Positions 1-6,933 of a stretch of DNA of 18,327 nt are shown in pieces; the stretch's first letter is position 1, and each line of letters opens with the position of its first letter. The notes under the pieces were generated by a model. The model searched no databases, was not told where the DNA came from, and saw only the letters and a list, made by a program, of their open reading frames with translations. The DNA is from Verrucomicrobiota bacterium (lineage in GTDB: Bacteria > Verrucomicrobiota > Verrucomicrobiia > Opitutales > UBA953): contig SYID01000120.1 of assembly GCA_005798925.1 (NCBI GenBank), positions 1 to 18,327 on the forward strand, given 5' to 3'. Made by a program: the position numbers and the translations under genes.

Positions 1-47
1 AGGAAGCCGCGATGGCGGTCAGCAAGTCGAGCCTCCACTCGCTCTGA
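1..47 (+). CDS. 3' end of an upstream gene (partial)
   Basis: One plus-strand frame starting at base 3 reads EAAMAVSKSSLHSL and stops at TGA 45-47. A strong intrinsic terminator follows 22 bases later, which is what the end of a transcription unit looks like. Only 14 residues are visible, so neither family nor function can be named. The other two frames lack a stop at a position that fits the terminator so well, but with so little sequence the frame choice is an inference. Confidence 0.45.
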   Translation, partial: EAAMAVSKSSLHSL

Positions 48-69
48 AAATCATCCTCGGTTTTCGAAC

Positions 70-101
70 GAAAGGGTGCGAATAGCACCCTTTCTTCTTT
101 C
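70..101 (+). terminator. Rho-independent terminator of the upstream gene
   Basis: GAAAGGGTGC (70-79) and GCACCCTTTC (85-94) form a perfect 10-bp stem with the 5-base loop GAATA, followed by TTCTTTC. The stem and T-rich tail on the plus strand suit termination of the gene ending at base 47. Read on the minus strand the tail is much poorer in T, although the hairpin may still back up termination of the SRP RNA transcript. Confidence 0.8.
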
Positions 102-111
102 AGCGCAGGAA

Positions 112-140
112 GACGCCCACCCAAATGAAGGGAAGGCGTC
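112..140 (-). terminator. Candidate hairpin terminator downstream of the SRP RNA
   Basis: On the minus strand GACGCC (140-135) pairs with GGCGTC (117-112), with an inner CCC/GGG pairing possible in the 17-base loop and a short TTCCT tail. It lies about 14 bases after the expected 3' end of the SRP RNA. The T-tract is poor, so it could instead be a processing hairpin or chance. Confidence 0.3.
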
Positions 141-153
141 GAATGAAAAGCAA

Positions 154-256
154 GGGGCCAGGCTTGCCACGGCACACGGATGGACTGACTGCCGTTGCTT
201 CCTTCCGGACCTGGCGGGATTCGTCGGCCACCCGTTGCATGGGGCCTGGCTTGCCT
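154..256 (-). ncRNA. ffs: Bacterial small SRP RNA (4.5S RNA)
   Basis: The minus strand carries the near-invariant SRP RNA core, CAGGTCCGGAAGGAAGCA (plus-strand complement around 196-213), which forms the GGAA tetraloop and symmetric loop bound by the Ffh M domain. The flanks agree: GTGTGCC on the 3' side is the conserved distal strand, and the ends (GCCAGGC near 254-246 with GCCTGGC near 165-159) can pair to close the long hairpin. The length of about 100 nt and lack of an Alu domain mark it as the short bacterial type. It works with Ffh and FtsY in co-translational targeting of membrane proteins. End positions are estimated to within a few bases. It is transcribed away from valS. Confidence 0.93.
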
Positions 257-322
257 ATCTTGATGCCCGCCCAGTCCGTTCTTTTCAATCCCCAACTTAA
301 CCCCTAATCATTCCTCTTTCCG
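257..322 (-). promoter_or_regulatory. Divergent promoter region between SRP RNA and valS
   Basis: This 66-base gap must hold the promoters of both the SRP RNA (minus) and valS (plus). On the minus strand a TTGAAA box (288-283) lies 17 bases before CATCAA (265-260), which would start transcription near the SRP RNA 5' end. On the plus strand only a weaker pair is seen, TTGATG (260-265) and TTCAAT (284-289). The valS leader (297-322) is pyrimidine-rich and has no Shine-Dalgarno sequence. The boxes are eye-picked. Confidence 0.35.
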
Positions 323-3046
323 ATGGCCGAAATCCCCAAATCTTACGAACCCCAGGGCGTCGAGCAGCAGTGGTACGACCGCTGGGTGGCCGCCGGCTGT
401 TTCCGGGGCAAGGTCGACCCTTCCCGCGAATCGTTCGCGGTGATGATCCCGCCGCCCAACGTCACCGGGGTGCTGCACATGGGACACCTGCTCAATAACA
501 CGCTGCAGGACATCATGGTCCGCCGCGCCCGCCAGGAAGGCAAGTCCGCCCTCTGGCTCCCGGGCACCGACCACGCCGCCATCGCCACGCAGTCCCGCGT
601 CGAGAAGGAACTCCGCCAGAAAGAAGGCAAGACGCGCCACGACCTCGGTCGCGAGAAATTCATCCAAGTCGCCTCGGAGTGGCGCGACAAGCACGGGGGC
701 ATCATCCTCGGCCAGCTCCGCAAGCTCGGCGCCTCCTGCGACTGGGACCGCACGGTCCACACGCTCGACGCCGGCTACTCGCAGGCGGTCCTGCAGACTT
801 TCGTCACGCTCTATGAGCGCGGCTACGTCTACCGTGGCAAGCGCATGGTGAACTGGTGCCCGGTCTCGCAGACCGGCCTCTCCGACGAGGAAGTGATCAT
901 GAAGCCTTCCAAGGGCTCGCTCTTCCGCATGCGCTACGAGGTCGCCGAGCTCCCCGGCACGTTCCTCGAGATCTCGACCACGCGTCCGGAGACGATCCCC
1001 GGCGACGCCGCCGTGGCGGTCCACCCTGAGGACGAACGCTACAAGCATCTCATCGGCAAGCACGTCTGGCGTCCCTTCCCCCGCGCGCGGATCCCGATCG
1101 TCGGCGACGCCGCCGTCGAGAAGGAGTTCGGCACGGGCGTGCTCAAGGTCACGCCGGCCCACGACCGCACCGACTTCGACATCGGCAAGCGTCACGGACT
1201 CCCGGTCATCGACGTGATGAACCCGGACGGGACGATGAACGCCGACGCCGGCCCGCTCGCCGGCGTGGAGCGTTTCAAGGCCCGGGCGATGGCCGCGAAG
1301 CTCCTCGAAGAGCTCGGCGCCCTCGTGAAGGCCGAGCCGTACGAGAACACCGTGGGCTATTCCGAGCGCGCCGACGTGCCGATCGAACCGCGCCTCAGCG
1401 AACAGTGGTTCATCCGTTACCCGAAGATCGACGAAGCCAAGCGGGCCGTCACCGCGGGCATCATCCGGTTCCATCCGGAACGCTGGACGAAGACCTACCT
1501 GCATTGGCTCGACAACATCCAGGACTGGTGCGTCAGCCGACAGCTCTGGTGGGGCCACCGCAGCCCGGTCTGGTACCGCAAAGGCGGCGTCCGCGGCGAC
1601 CCGAAGAACCTGCACGTCTCCCTCACGGCCCCGGCCGACGCCGCGAACTGGGAACAGGATCCCGACGTGCTCGACACCTGGGCCTCCTCCTGGCTCTGGT
1701 GCCTCGCGACCATCGGCTGGCGCAAGCCCGGCGAGACCACCGAGGAGCTCAAGCATTGGTATCCGACCGGCGCCCTCGCCACCGGCCCCGACATCATCTT
1801 CCTGTGGGTGGCCCGCATGATCATCGCCGGCCTCGAACTCCACGGCCCGGAGAAGAAGACGCTCACCGATGACGAGATCCGCCAACGCATCCCGTTCCGG
1901 CGCGTCTATTTCAACGGCATCATCCGCGACAAGCTCGGCCGCACGATGTCCAAGTCGCTCGGCAACTCGCCCGAGCCGCTCGACCTCATCGCCAAGTTCG
2001 GCGCCGACGGCCTCCGCTTCGGGCTCCTGTCGATCGCCCCGAAAGGCCAGGACATCCTCTTCGACGAGGACCGCGTCGCCCAAGGCCGCAACTTCTGCAA
2101 CAAGCTCTGGAACGCCGCCCGCTTCCGGCAGATGTCCGGCCCGACAGCGGACAACTCGACGCTCGCCGCCGTCGCCGGACGCATCAAGGCCGCGCAGCTC
2201 GACGACGACGACCTCGCGATCCTCCAAGGCCTCGCCGAACTCACGGACAGCACGGCCAAGAACCTCGAGGAACACGAATTCACGGCCTACGCGCAGGGTC
2301 TCTACGCGTTCTTCTGGGGCGACTTCTGCGACTGGTATGTCGAGGCTTCCAAGGCCCGCCTGAAGGACCCCGCCCTCCTCGGCAGCTGTCTCGCCGTCCA
2401 GGACCTCGTCCTCCGTCAGTTCCTCCTGCTGCTCCACCCCGTCGCGCCTTTCATCTCGGAGGAACTCTGGCATCTGCTCGGCTACGGCTCGGAGAACGAC
2501 TTCATCCAGGATCATCATACCGGCACGGGCGGCGACCTGCTCCGCGTGCTCCGCGAGAACGGCGTGAAGCTCAGCGCCGCCAAGGTCGCCGACGTCGCCC
2601 TGCTGCGCGAATTCGTGGCCTCCGTCCGCGCGCTCAAGTCCCAGGCCGGCCAGGCGACCCGACGCGACTCGGTCGTCACCGTCGTCGCCAAGGACGCCGC
2701 GGCGAAAACCCTCCTCTCGGCGAACCGCGACAAGCTCTGCGGCATGGCGGGGCTTGCGGCGATCGGTTTCGCGGATTCCGCGGGCGAGCGCACCGGCTCC
2801 CTCGCCTCCCTCGGGACCGTGATGCTCGAACTCTCCGGCACGGTCGACGTCGGCGCGGAGAAAGCCCGCCTCGCCAAGGAACTGGCCAAGCTCGAGCAGG
2901 CGGTCGCCGCCGGCGAAGCCAAGCTGACCAACGAGGCGTTTGTCTCGAAGGCTCCGCCCAAGATCCTCGAAGGGGCGCGCAAGCAGCTCGACGACGCCAA
3001 AGTCCGGCGCGACGAGATCGCGCGCATGCTCGCCACGCTCGGCTGA
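323..3046 (+). CDS. valS: Valyl-tRNA synthetase
   Basis: Class I aminoacyl-tRNA synthetase that charges tRNA-Val in the cytoplasm and edits misactivated threonine. The 907-aa protein has the family's order of parts. The HIGH motif appears as HMGH (52-55) after PPPNVTGVL. The CP1 editing domain spans about 200-350, with the hallmark EFGTGVLKVTPAHD near 268-281. The KMSKS loop is TMSKS (541-545), with the first Lys replaced by Thr. An anticodon-binding helical domain follows, and the last ~70 residues form the Lys/Glu-rich coiled-coil arm seen in bacterial ValS. Length sits between B. subtilis and E. coli ValS. The start at 323 gives the usual N-terminus (YEPQGVEQQWY) but has no visible ribosome binding site. 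The next gene begins one base after the stop, so this housekeeping gene seems to lead a sugar-metabolism operon. Confidence 0.98.
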   Translation: MAEIPKSYEPQGVEQQWYDRWVAAGCFRGKVDPSRESFAVMIPPPNVTGVLHMGHLLNNTLQDIMVRRARQEGKSALWLPGTDHAAIATQSRVEKELRQKEGKTRHDLGREKFIQVASEWRDKHGGIILGQLRKLGASCDWDRTVHTLDAGYSQAVLQTFVTLYERGYVYRGKRMVNWCPVSQTGLSDEEVIMKPSKGSLFRMRYEVAELPGTFLEISTTRPETIPGDAAVAVHPEDERYKHLIGKHVWRPFPRARIPIVGDAAVEKEFGTGVLKVTPAHDRTDFDIGKRHGLPVIDVMNPDGTMNADAGPLAGVERFKARAMAAKLLEELGALVKAEPYENTVGYSERADVPIEPRLSEQWFIRYPKIDEAKRAVTAGIIRFHPERWTKTYLHWLDNIQDWCVSRQLWWGHRSPVWYRKGGVRGDPKNLHVSLTAPADAANWEQDPDVLDTWASSWLWCLATIGWRKPGETTEELKHWYPTGALATGPDIIFLWVARMIIAGLELHGPEKKTLTDDEIRQRIPFRRVYFNGIIRDKLGRTMSKSLGNSPEPLDLIAKFGADGLRFGLLSIAPKGQDILFDEDRVAQGRNFCNKLWNAARFRQMSGPTADNSTLAAVAGRIKAAQLDDDDLAILQGLAELTDSTAKNLEEHEFTAYAQGLYAFFWGDFCDWYVEASKARLKDPALLGSCLAVQDLVLRQFLLLLHPVAPFISEELWHLLGYGSENDFIQDHHTGTGGDLLRVLRENGVKLSAAKVADVALLREFVASVRALKSQAGQATRRDSVVTVVAKDAAAKTLLSANRDKLCGMAGLAAIGFADSAGERTGSLASLGTVMLELSGTVDVGAEKARLAKELAKLEQAVAAGEAKLTNEAFVSKAPPKILEGARKQLDDAKVRRDEIARMLATLG

Positions 3047-3047
3047 C

Positions 3048-3788
3048 ATGATCGCGCTCCGGCTCCATCCCGACAAGCAGTCCGCCGCGCAGGCGCTCGC
3101 CCGGGAGACCGCCGACCTGATCGGGTTACGCTCGGAATCGGGCAAACCGACGGTGCTGGGCCTGGCGACGGGCTCCACGCCCCTCCCTCTTTACGCGGAA
3201 CTCATCCGCCTGCATCGCGAAGAACGACTGAGCTTCCGCACGGTCATCACGTTCAACCTCGACGAATACGAAGGCCTCGGACCGGCGCACCCGCAGTCGT
3301 ATCGTCGCTTCATGGAGGAGCATCTCTTCCGGCACCTCGACATCCCGTCCGGCAACATCCGTTTCCCCGATGGCCTGGCGAAAGACCCCGCGCAGGAATG
3401 CGCCGCATACGAAGCGGCGATCCGCGCCGCCGGCGGCATCGACCTCCAGATCCTCGGCATCGGCCGCACGGGACATATCGGCTTCAACGAACCCCCCTCG
3501 GCCGTCGAGAGCCGCACCCGTCGGGTCCGCCTTGACGAAGTCACCCGCCGGGACAATGCCGTCTTCTTCGACGAGCCGACGGCGGTGCCTCACCGCGCCC
3601 TGACCATGGGGGTGGCGACGATCCTCGAAGCCCGCCGGGTGGAATTGCTGGCCTTCGGGGCGGCCAAGGCTGACATCGTGGCCCGGGCCGTCAGGGAGAC
3701 GCCCTCCGCCGACTGTCCCGCGACCTGGCTGCAACGGCATCCGGCCTGCACGTTCCACCTCGACGCAGCGTCGGCAAGCAAGCTCTGA
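3048..3788 (+). CDS. nagB: Glucosamine-6-phosphate deaminase
   Basis: Converts glucosamine-6-phosphate to fructose-6-phosphate and ammonia, the last step feeding amino sugars into glycolysis. The 246-aa protein shows the phosphate-binding GLATGSTPLPLY (38-49), the proton-transfer Asp in NLDEY (Asp72, the same number as in E. coli NagB), GIGRTGHIGFNEP (137-149) with ring-opening His143 and Glu148, and the late WLQRHP. E. coli Asp141 is Thr here. From memory, GRTGHIGFNEP occurs in homologues from Bacteroidetes-like lineages, so I do not read this as inactivation. ATG 3048 is one base after the valS stop; an upstream in-frame ATG at 2940 would lie inside valS and lacks family similarity. The kinase and deacetylase downstream could supply its substrate. 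A 6-phosphogluconolactonase is excluded by the FNEP motif. Confidence 0.92.
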   Translation: MIALRLHPDKQSAAQALARETADLIGLRSESGKPTVLGLATGSTPLPLYAELIRLHREERLSFRTVITFNLDEYEGLGPAHPQSYRRFMEEHLFRHLDIPSGNIRFPDGLAKDPAQECAAYEAAIRAAGGIDLQILGIGRTGHIGFNEPPSAVESRTRRVRLDEVTRRDNAVFFDEPTAVPHRALTMGVATILEARRVELLAFGAAKADIVARAVRETPSADCPATWLQRHPACTFHLDAASASKL

Positions 3789-3793
3789 ACCGG

Positions 3794-5179
3794 ATGGACG
3801 TCCGACCGCGCCATCGCTCCGACATCGACCCGGGACTCGCGCCCGCGGCCCTCTGGACCCGCGCCTACCTCCGACGTTGCGCCGCGACGGCCGACTCCGC
3901 CGATCTGACGATCGCCCTCCGCCGCGACGACGGCACGGCCTCCTTGTTCCGCACGCGCGTCCTCGCCGCCGGCGTCGACGACGCGGCGACCTACCGGCAC
4001 GTCGAACGCACGGTGAAGTTCCTGCTCTGGTCCCGCGGGGCGCCCGAACTGCTGCTCGCCGGTCGCTCCGCCGAACCGCTGGCCCGCCGCCTGCAGGCGG
4101 ATTACGCGCCCGGCGGGGTCCGCGCCTTCGACGCCGAGTTCTTCCGCAAGGTCTTCGAACGTCCCCTGGTCTTCCGCGCGACTCCCCTCGACGCGCTGCC
4201 CGCCGCTTCCTCGTCACACCTGCCGTTGGGCCGACACCTCGAAGGCTGCCGCATCGGCTTCGACCTCGGCGGTTCCGACCGCAAGTGCGCCGCGCTGATC
4301 GACGGAAAAGTCGTGTTCTCGGAGGAAGTGAAGTGGGACCCTTACTTCCAATCCGACCCGGACTATCATCTGGCGGGCATCCGGCATTCCATCGACCTCG
4401 CCGCCGGGCACCTGCCGCGGGTGGACGCCATCGGCGGCTCCTCCGCCGGCGTCTACGTCAGCAACAAGGTCCGCGTCGCCTCCCTCTTCCGAGGCGTGAC
4501 CGATGCGGAGGCCTTTGACTCCCGGATCCGGAACATGTTCGTCGACCTCGCCAAGGAATACGGCGTGCCTTTCGAAGTGCTCAACGACGGCGACGTCACC
4601 GCGCTCGCGGCTTCGATGTCCCTCGGTCGCGGCGCCGTGCTGGGCGTCGCCATGGGCACGAGCGTCGCCGCCGGCTACGTCGACCAGGCCGGCAACCTCA
4701 CCAACTGGCTCAGCGAACTGGCCTTCGTGCCGATCGATTACCGGCCCGAAGGCCCCGCCGACGAATGGTCCGGCGACCATGGCTGCGCCGTGCAGTATTT
4801 CAGCCAGCAAGGCGTCGGACGTCTCCTTCCCTTGGCGGGCATCGAACTGCCGCCCTCCATGAAGCTGCCGGAGCGGCTCGAGGAACTCCAGCGGCTCATG
4901 CTCGCCGGCGACCCGCGCGCCCGGCTCGTCTACGAGGCCGTCGGCATCGCCCTCGGTTACGCGATCGCCCACTTCGCGGCCTTCTACGAGATGAGCTGCC
5001 TCCTGATCATGGGCCGGGTCACCTCCGGCCAAGGCGGCGACCTCATCATCGAGCACGCCCGATCCGTCCTCCGCGACGAATTCCCCGAACTCCACATCGA
5101 CCTCGTGGTGCCCTCGGAGAAAGATAAGCGTCACGGGCAGGCCGTCGCGGCCGCCTCCCTTCCTTCCCTCCGACGATGA
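3794..5179 (+). CDS. Atypical ROK-family sugar kinase-like protein
   Basis: Predicted cytoplasmic 461-aa protein of the ASKHA (ROK) fold. Residues 154-461 form the kinase-like part. They hold the phosphate-1 loop GFDLGGSDRK (155-164), the catalytic-base region NDGD (264-267, Asp265 expected to act on the sugar hydroxyl), the phosphate-2 loop AMGTSVAAG (286-294), and a C-terminal adenosine-type GRVTSGQGGD (407-416). The zinc site of ROK proteins (GHxxx...CxCGxxGC) is reduced to DHGCAVQYFSQQG (328-340), with one cysteine left. Residues 1-150 are an extra N-terminal region that I do not recognise; no helix-turn-helix is obvious. Total length exceeds the usual ~300-400 residues. It sits between nagB (5-base gap) and a PIG-L deacetylase (ATGA overlap), so an amino-sugar kinase giving a 6-phosphate is a reasonable inference. 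A regulatory or other-hexose role remains possible. Confidence 0.75.
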   Translation: MDVRPRHRSDIDPGLAPAALWTRAYLRRCAATADSADLTIALRRDDGTASLFRTRVLAAGVDDAATYRHVERTVKFLLWSRGAPELLLAGRSAEPLARRLQADYAPGGVRAFDAEFFRKVFERPLVFRATPLDALPAASSSHLPLGRHLEGCRIGFDLGGSDRKCAALIDGKVVFSEEVKWDPYFQSDPDYHLAGIRHSIDLAAGHLPRVDAIGGSSAGVYVSNKVRVASLFRGVTDAEAFDSRIRNMFVDLAKEYGVPFEVLNDGDVTALAASMSLGRGAVLGVAMGTSVAAGYVDQAGNLTNWLSELAFVPIDYRPEGPADEWSGDHGCAVQYFSQQGVGRLLPLAGIELPPSMKLPERLEELQRLMLAGDPRARLVYEAVGIALGYAIAHFAAFYEMSCLLIMGRVTSGQGGDLIIEHARSVLRDEFPELHIDLVVPSEKDKRHGQAVAAASLPSLRR

Positions 5180-6024
5180 TACCCCTCAACCCCCGCGCCC
5201 GCCTGATGGTCCCCGACGGCGCGGCCATCCCGGAAGCCCTCCGCCGGACCACCCACCTCGGCATCGGCGCCCACCAGGACGACCTCGAGTTCATGGCCTT
5301 CCATGGCATCCTCGCCTGCTATGACCGGGATGACCAGTGGTTCGGCGGGGTGACCGTCACCGACGGCCGCGGCTCGTCGCGTACCGGTCGCTTCAAAGAC
5401 TGGACCGACGACCAGATCGCGGCCGAACGCATCCGCGAACAGGAGGCCGCCGCGGTGATCGGCCGATACGCCTTCATGGCTCAGCTCGGCCATCCCAGCC
5501 AAGCCGTGCGCGACGCCCACGAGAAGGCGGTGCGCGACGACCTTCGTCATATCCTCGAAGCCAGCCGACCCGAGGTCGTCTATCTGCACAACCTCGCGGA
5601 CAAGCATGACACCCACGTCGGTTGCGCCCTCCGTTGCCTGGAGGCCATCCGCCAGCTGCCCAAGGCGGAGCGACCGCGTAAAGCCTACGGCTGCGAAGTC
5701 TGGCGAGACCTCGACTGGCTCGTCGACGGCGAGAAGACCCCGATGCCGGTCTCGGCCCGGCCCGAACTCGCCCGCGCCCTGAACGAGGTGTTCGCCACCC
5801 AGATCGACGGCGGCAAGCGCTACGATCTCGCCGTCCTCGGACGGCGCACGGCCAACGCCACTTTCAGCCACGCCCACTCCGCCGACCAGGAGACCGCCAT
5901 GCAGTGGGCGATGGACTTGACTGCGCTGATCAGGGACGATGAACTCGACCCGGTAGCCTACGTCACCGGCTTCATCGACCGACTGAAGCAGGATGTCATC
6001 TCCCGGCTGCGCAAATCCCTCTGA
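5176..6024 (+). CDS. PIG-L family deacetylase (LmbE-like)
   Basis: Zinc-dependent N-deacetylase of the PIG-L/MshB/BshB superfamily, 282 aa. The metal motif is GAHQDDLEFMA (31-41), where His33 and Asp36 are expected zinc ligands and Asp35 the general base. The second part, HNLADKHDTHVG (138-149), supplies His147. These match the AHPDDE...HxDH pattern, with Gln for Pro. No signal peptide or membrane helix is seen, so it should act in the cytoplasm on a soluble N-acetylated sugar or sugar conjugate. Its ATG overlaps the upstream TGA (ATGA), suggesting translational coupling with the ROK-like gene. Between a kinase and a GlcN-6-P deaminase, removal of acetate from GlcNAc, a GlcNAc conjugate or GlcNAc-6-P is a plausible job, and there is no nagA-type amidohydrolase in the window. 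The substrate is not proven by sequence. Confidence 0.85.
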   Translation: MIPLNPRARLMVPDGAAIPEALRRTTHLGIGAHQDDLEFMAFHGILACYDRDDQWFGGVTVTDGRGSSRTGRFKDWTDDQIAAERIREQEAAAVIGRYAFMAQLGHPSQAVRDAHEKAVRDDLRHILEASRPEVVYLHNLADKHDTHVGCALRCLEAIRQLPKAERPRKAYGCEVWRDLDWLVDGEKTPMPVSARPELARALNEVFATQIDGGKRYDLAVLGRRTANATFSHAHSADQETAMQWAMDLTALIRDDELDPVAYVTGFIDRLKQDVISRLRKSL

Positions 6025-6025
6025 C

Positions 6026-6931
6026 ATGAAACCCACCCTCCTCGTCCTCGCCGCCGGCATGGGCAGCCGTTACGGCGGCCTGAAGCAGATCGATCCCATG
6101 GGGCCGTCCGGCGAGACGATCCTCGATTACTCGGTCTTCGACGCCCTCCGCGCCGGCTTCGGCAAGGTGGTCTTCATCATCCGGCCCGATTTCGAAGAAG
6201 ATTTCCGCGAGCGCATCGCCGCGAAGTTCGCCGGCCGGGTGGCCGTCGGCTTCGCCTTCCAGACCATCGGTCAGCTGCCCGCGGGCTTCACCGTGCCCCC
6301 CGGCCGTGAAAAGCCCTGGGGCACCACGCACGCGATCCTCTGCGCCCGCGCCGCCGTCGAGACGCCTTTCGCCGTCATCAACGCCGACGATTTCTACGGG
6401 CAGGACTCCTACGCCAAGCTGGGCCGCCATCTCGCCGGCCTGACGAATTCCTCGACCGATTACGCGATGGTCGGCTTCACCCTCAAGAACACCCTCTCGG
6501 AGCACGGCACCGTCGCCCGCGGCGTCTGCCAGACGGACGCCGCCGGCCGGCTCACCGACATCCAGGAGCTGACCAAGATAGCCAAACTGCCCCGAGGCGC
6601 CGAACACCGCGGCGACGACGGCGCGGTGGTGCCGCTCACGGGCGACGAGCCGGTCTCGATGAACATGTGGGGCTTCACGCCGGCCATCTTTCCGCAGCTG
6701 GAAGCCGACTTCCACGCCTTTCTCGCCGCCAAGGGTTCCGAGCTCAAGAGCGAGGCCTACATCCCGCTCTCCGTCGGCAACCTGATCCGCTCCGGCCAGG
6801 CGAGCTGCCGGGTGTTGCGTTCCGACTCCACCTGGTTCGGCGTGACGTACCGCGAGGACAAGCCCGTCGTCCAGGCGAGCATCCGGGAACAAGTCGATTC
6901 CGGCGCCTACCCGGCCTCGCTCTGGGGCTGA
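6026..6931 (+). CDS. Sugar-1-phosphate nucleotidyltransferase
   Basis: Predicted NDP-sugar pyrophosphorylase of the NTP_transferase Rossmann-like fold, 301 aa, joining a sugar-1-phosphate to NTP with release of pyrophosphate. The N-terminal nucleotide loop LAAGMGSRYGGLKQ (8-21) replaces the classic LAxGxGTRLxPLT form, and INADDFYG (118-125) is the metal-binding NADD/DxD segment. EXXK-like and sugar-binding parts follow, and WFGVTYREDKP (270-280) is near the end. No left-handed beta-helix acyl/acetyltransferase domain is present, so it is not a bifunctional GlmU. It lies two bases upstream of a NahK-type kinase and before a UDP-HexNAc epimerase. UTP plus GlcNAc-1-P/GalNAc-1-P is therefore the inferred reaction. 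The start at 6026 is one base after the deacetylase stop; the 5993 ATG would overlap it and adds nothing conserved. Confidence 0.87.
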   Translation: MKPTLLVLAAGMGSRYGGLKQIDPMGPSGETILDYSVFDALRAGFGKVVFIIRPDFEEDFRERIAAKFAGRVAVGFAFQTIGQLPAGFTVPPGREKPWGTTHAILCARAAVETPFAVINADDFYGQDSYAKLGRHLAGLTNSSTDYAMVGFTLKNTLSEHGTVARGVCQTDAAGRLTDIQELTKIAKLPRGAEHRGDDGAVVPLTGDEPVSMNMWGFTPAIFPQLEADFHAFLAAKGSELKSEAYIPLSVGNLIRSGQASCRVLRSDSTWFGVTYREDKPVVQASIREQVDSGAYPASLWG

Positions 6932-6933
6932 GC

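Noticed and set aside
137..149. Possible frameshift or damage in the nagB active site (Thr for Asp141; residue numbers)
   Set aside because: The surrounding motif GIGRTGHIGFNEP is intact and the Thr form is remembered from other NagB-like proteins, so it looks like a lineage variant.
76..307. Small open reading frames on both strands across the SRP RNA
   Set aside because: They coincide with the SRP RNA and its flanks, and their translations show no protein-like features.
308..3178. Open reading frame of 956 aa on the minus strand opposite valS
   Set aside because: It is the antisense shadow of a high-GC gene: rich in Glu, Arg, Val and Gly without any domain, while valS on the other strand has all family motifs.
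3126..4217. Arg-rich minus-strand frame of 363 aa and similar Arg/Pro-rich frames elsewhere, such as 13228-13683 upstream of mlaF
   Set aside because: Arg/Gly/Pro-rich composition is typical of the wrong frame in GC-rich DNA, and true genes with recognisable motifs cover the same bases.
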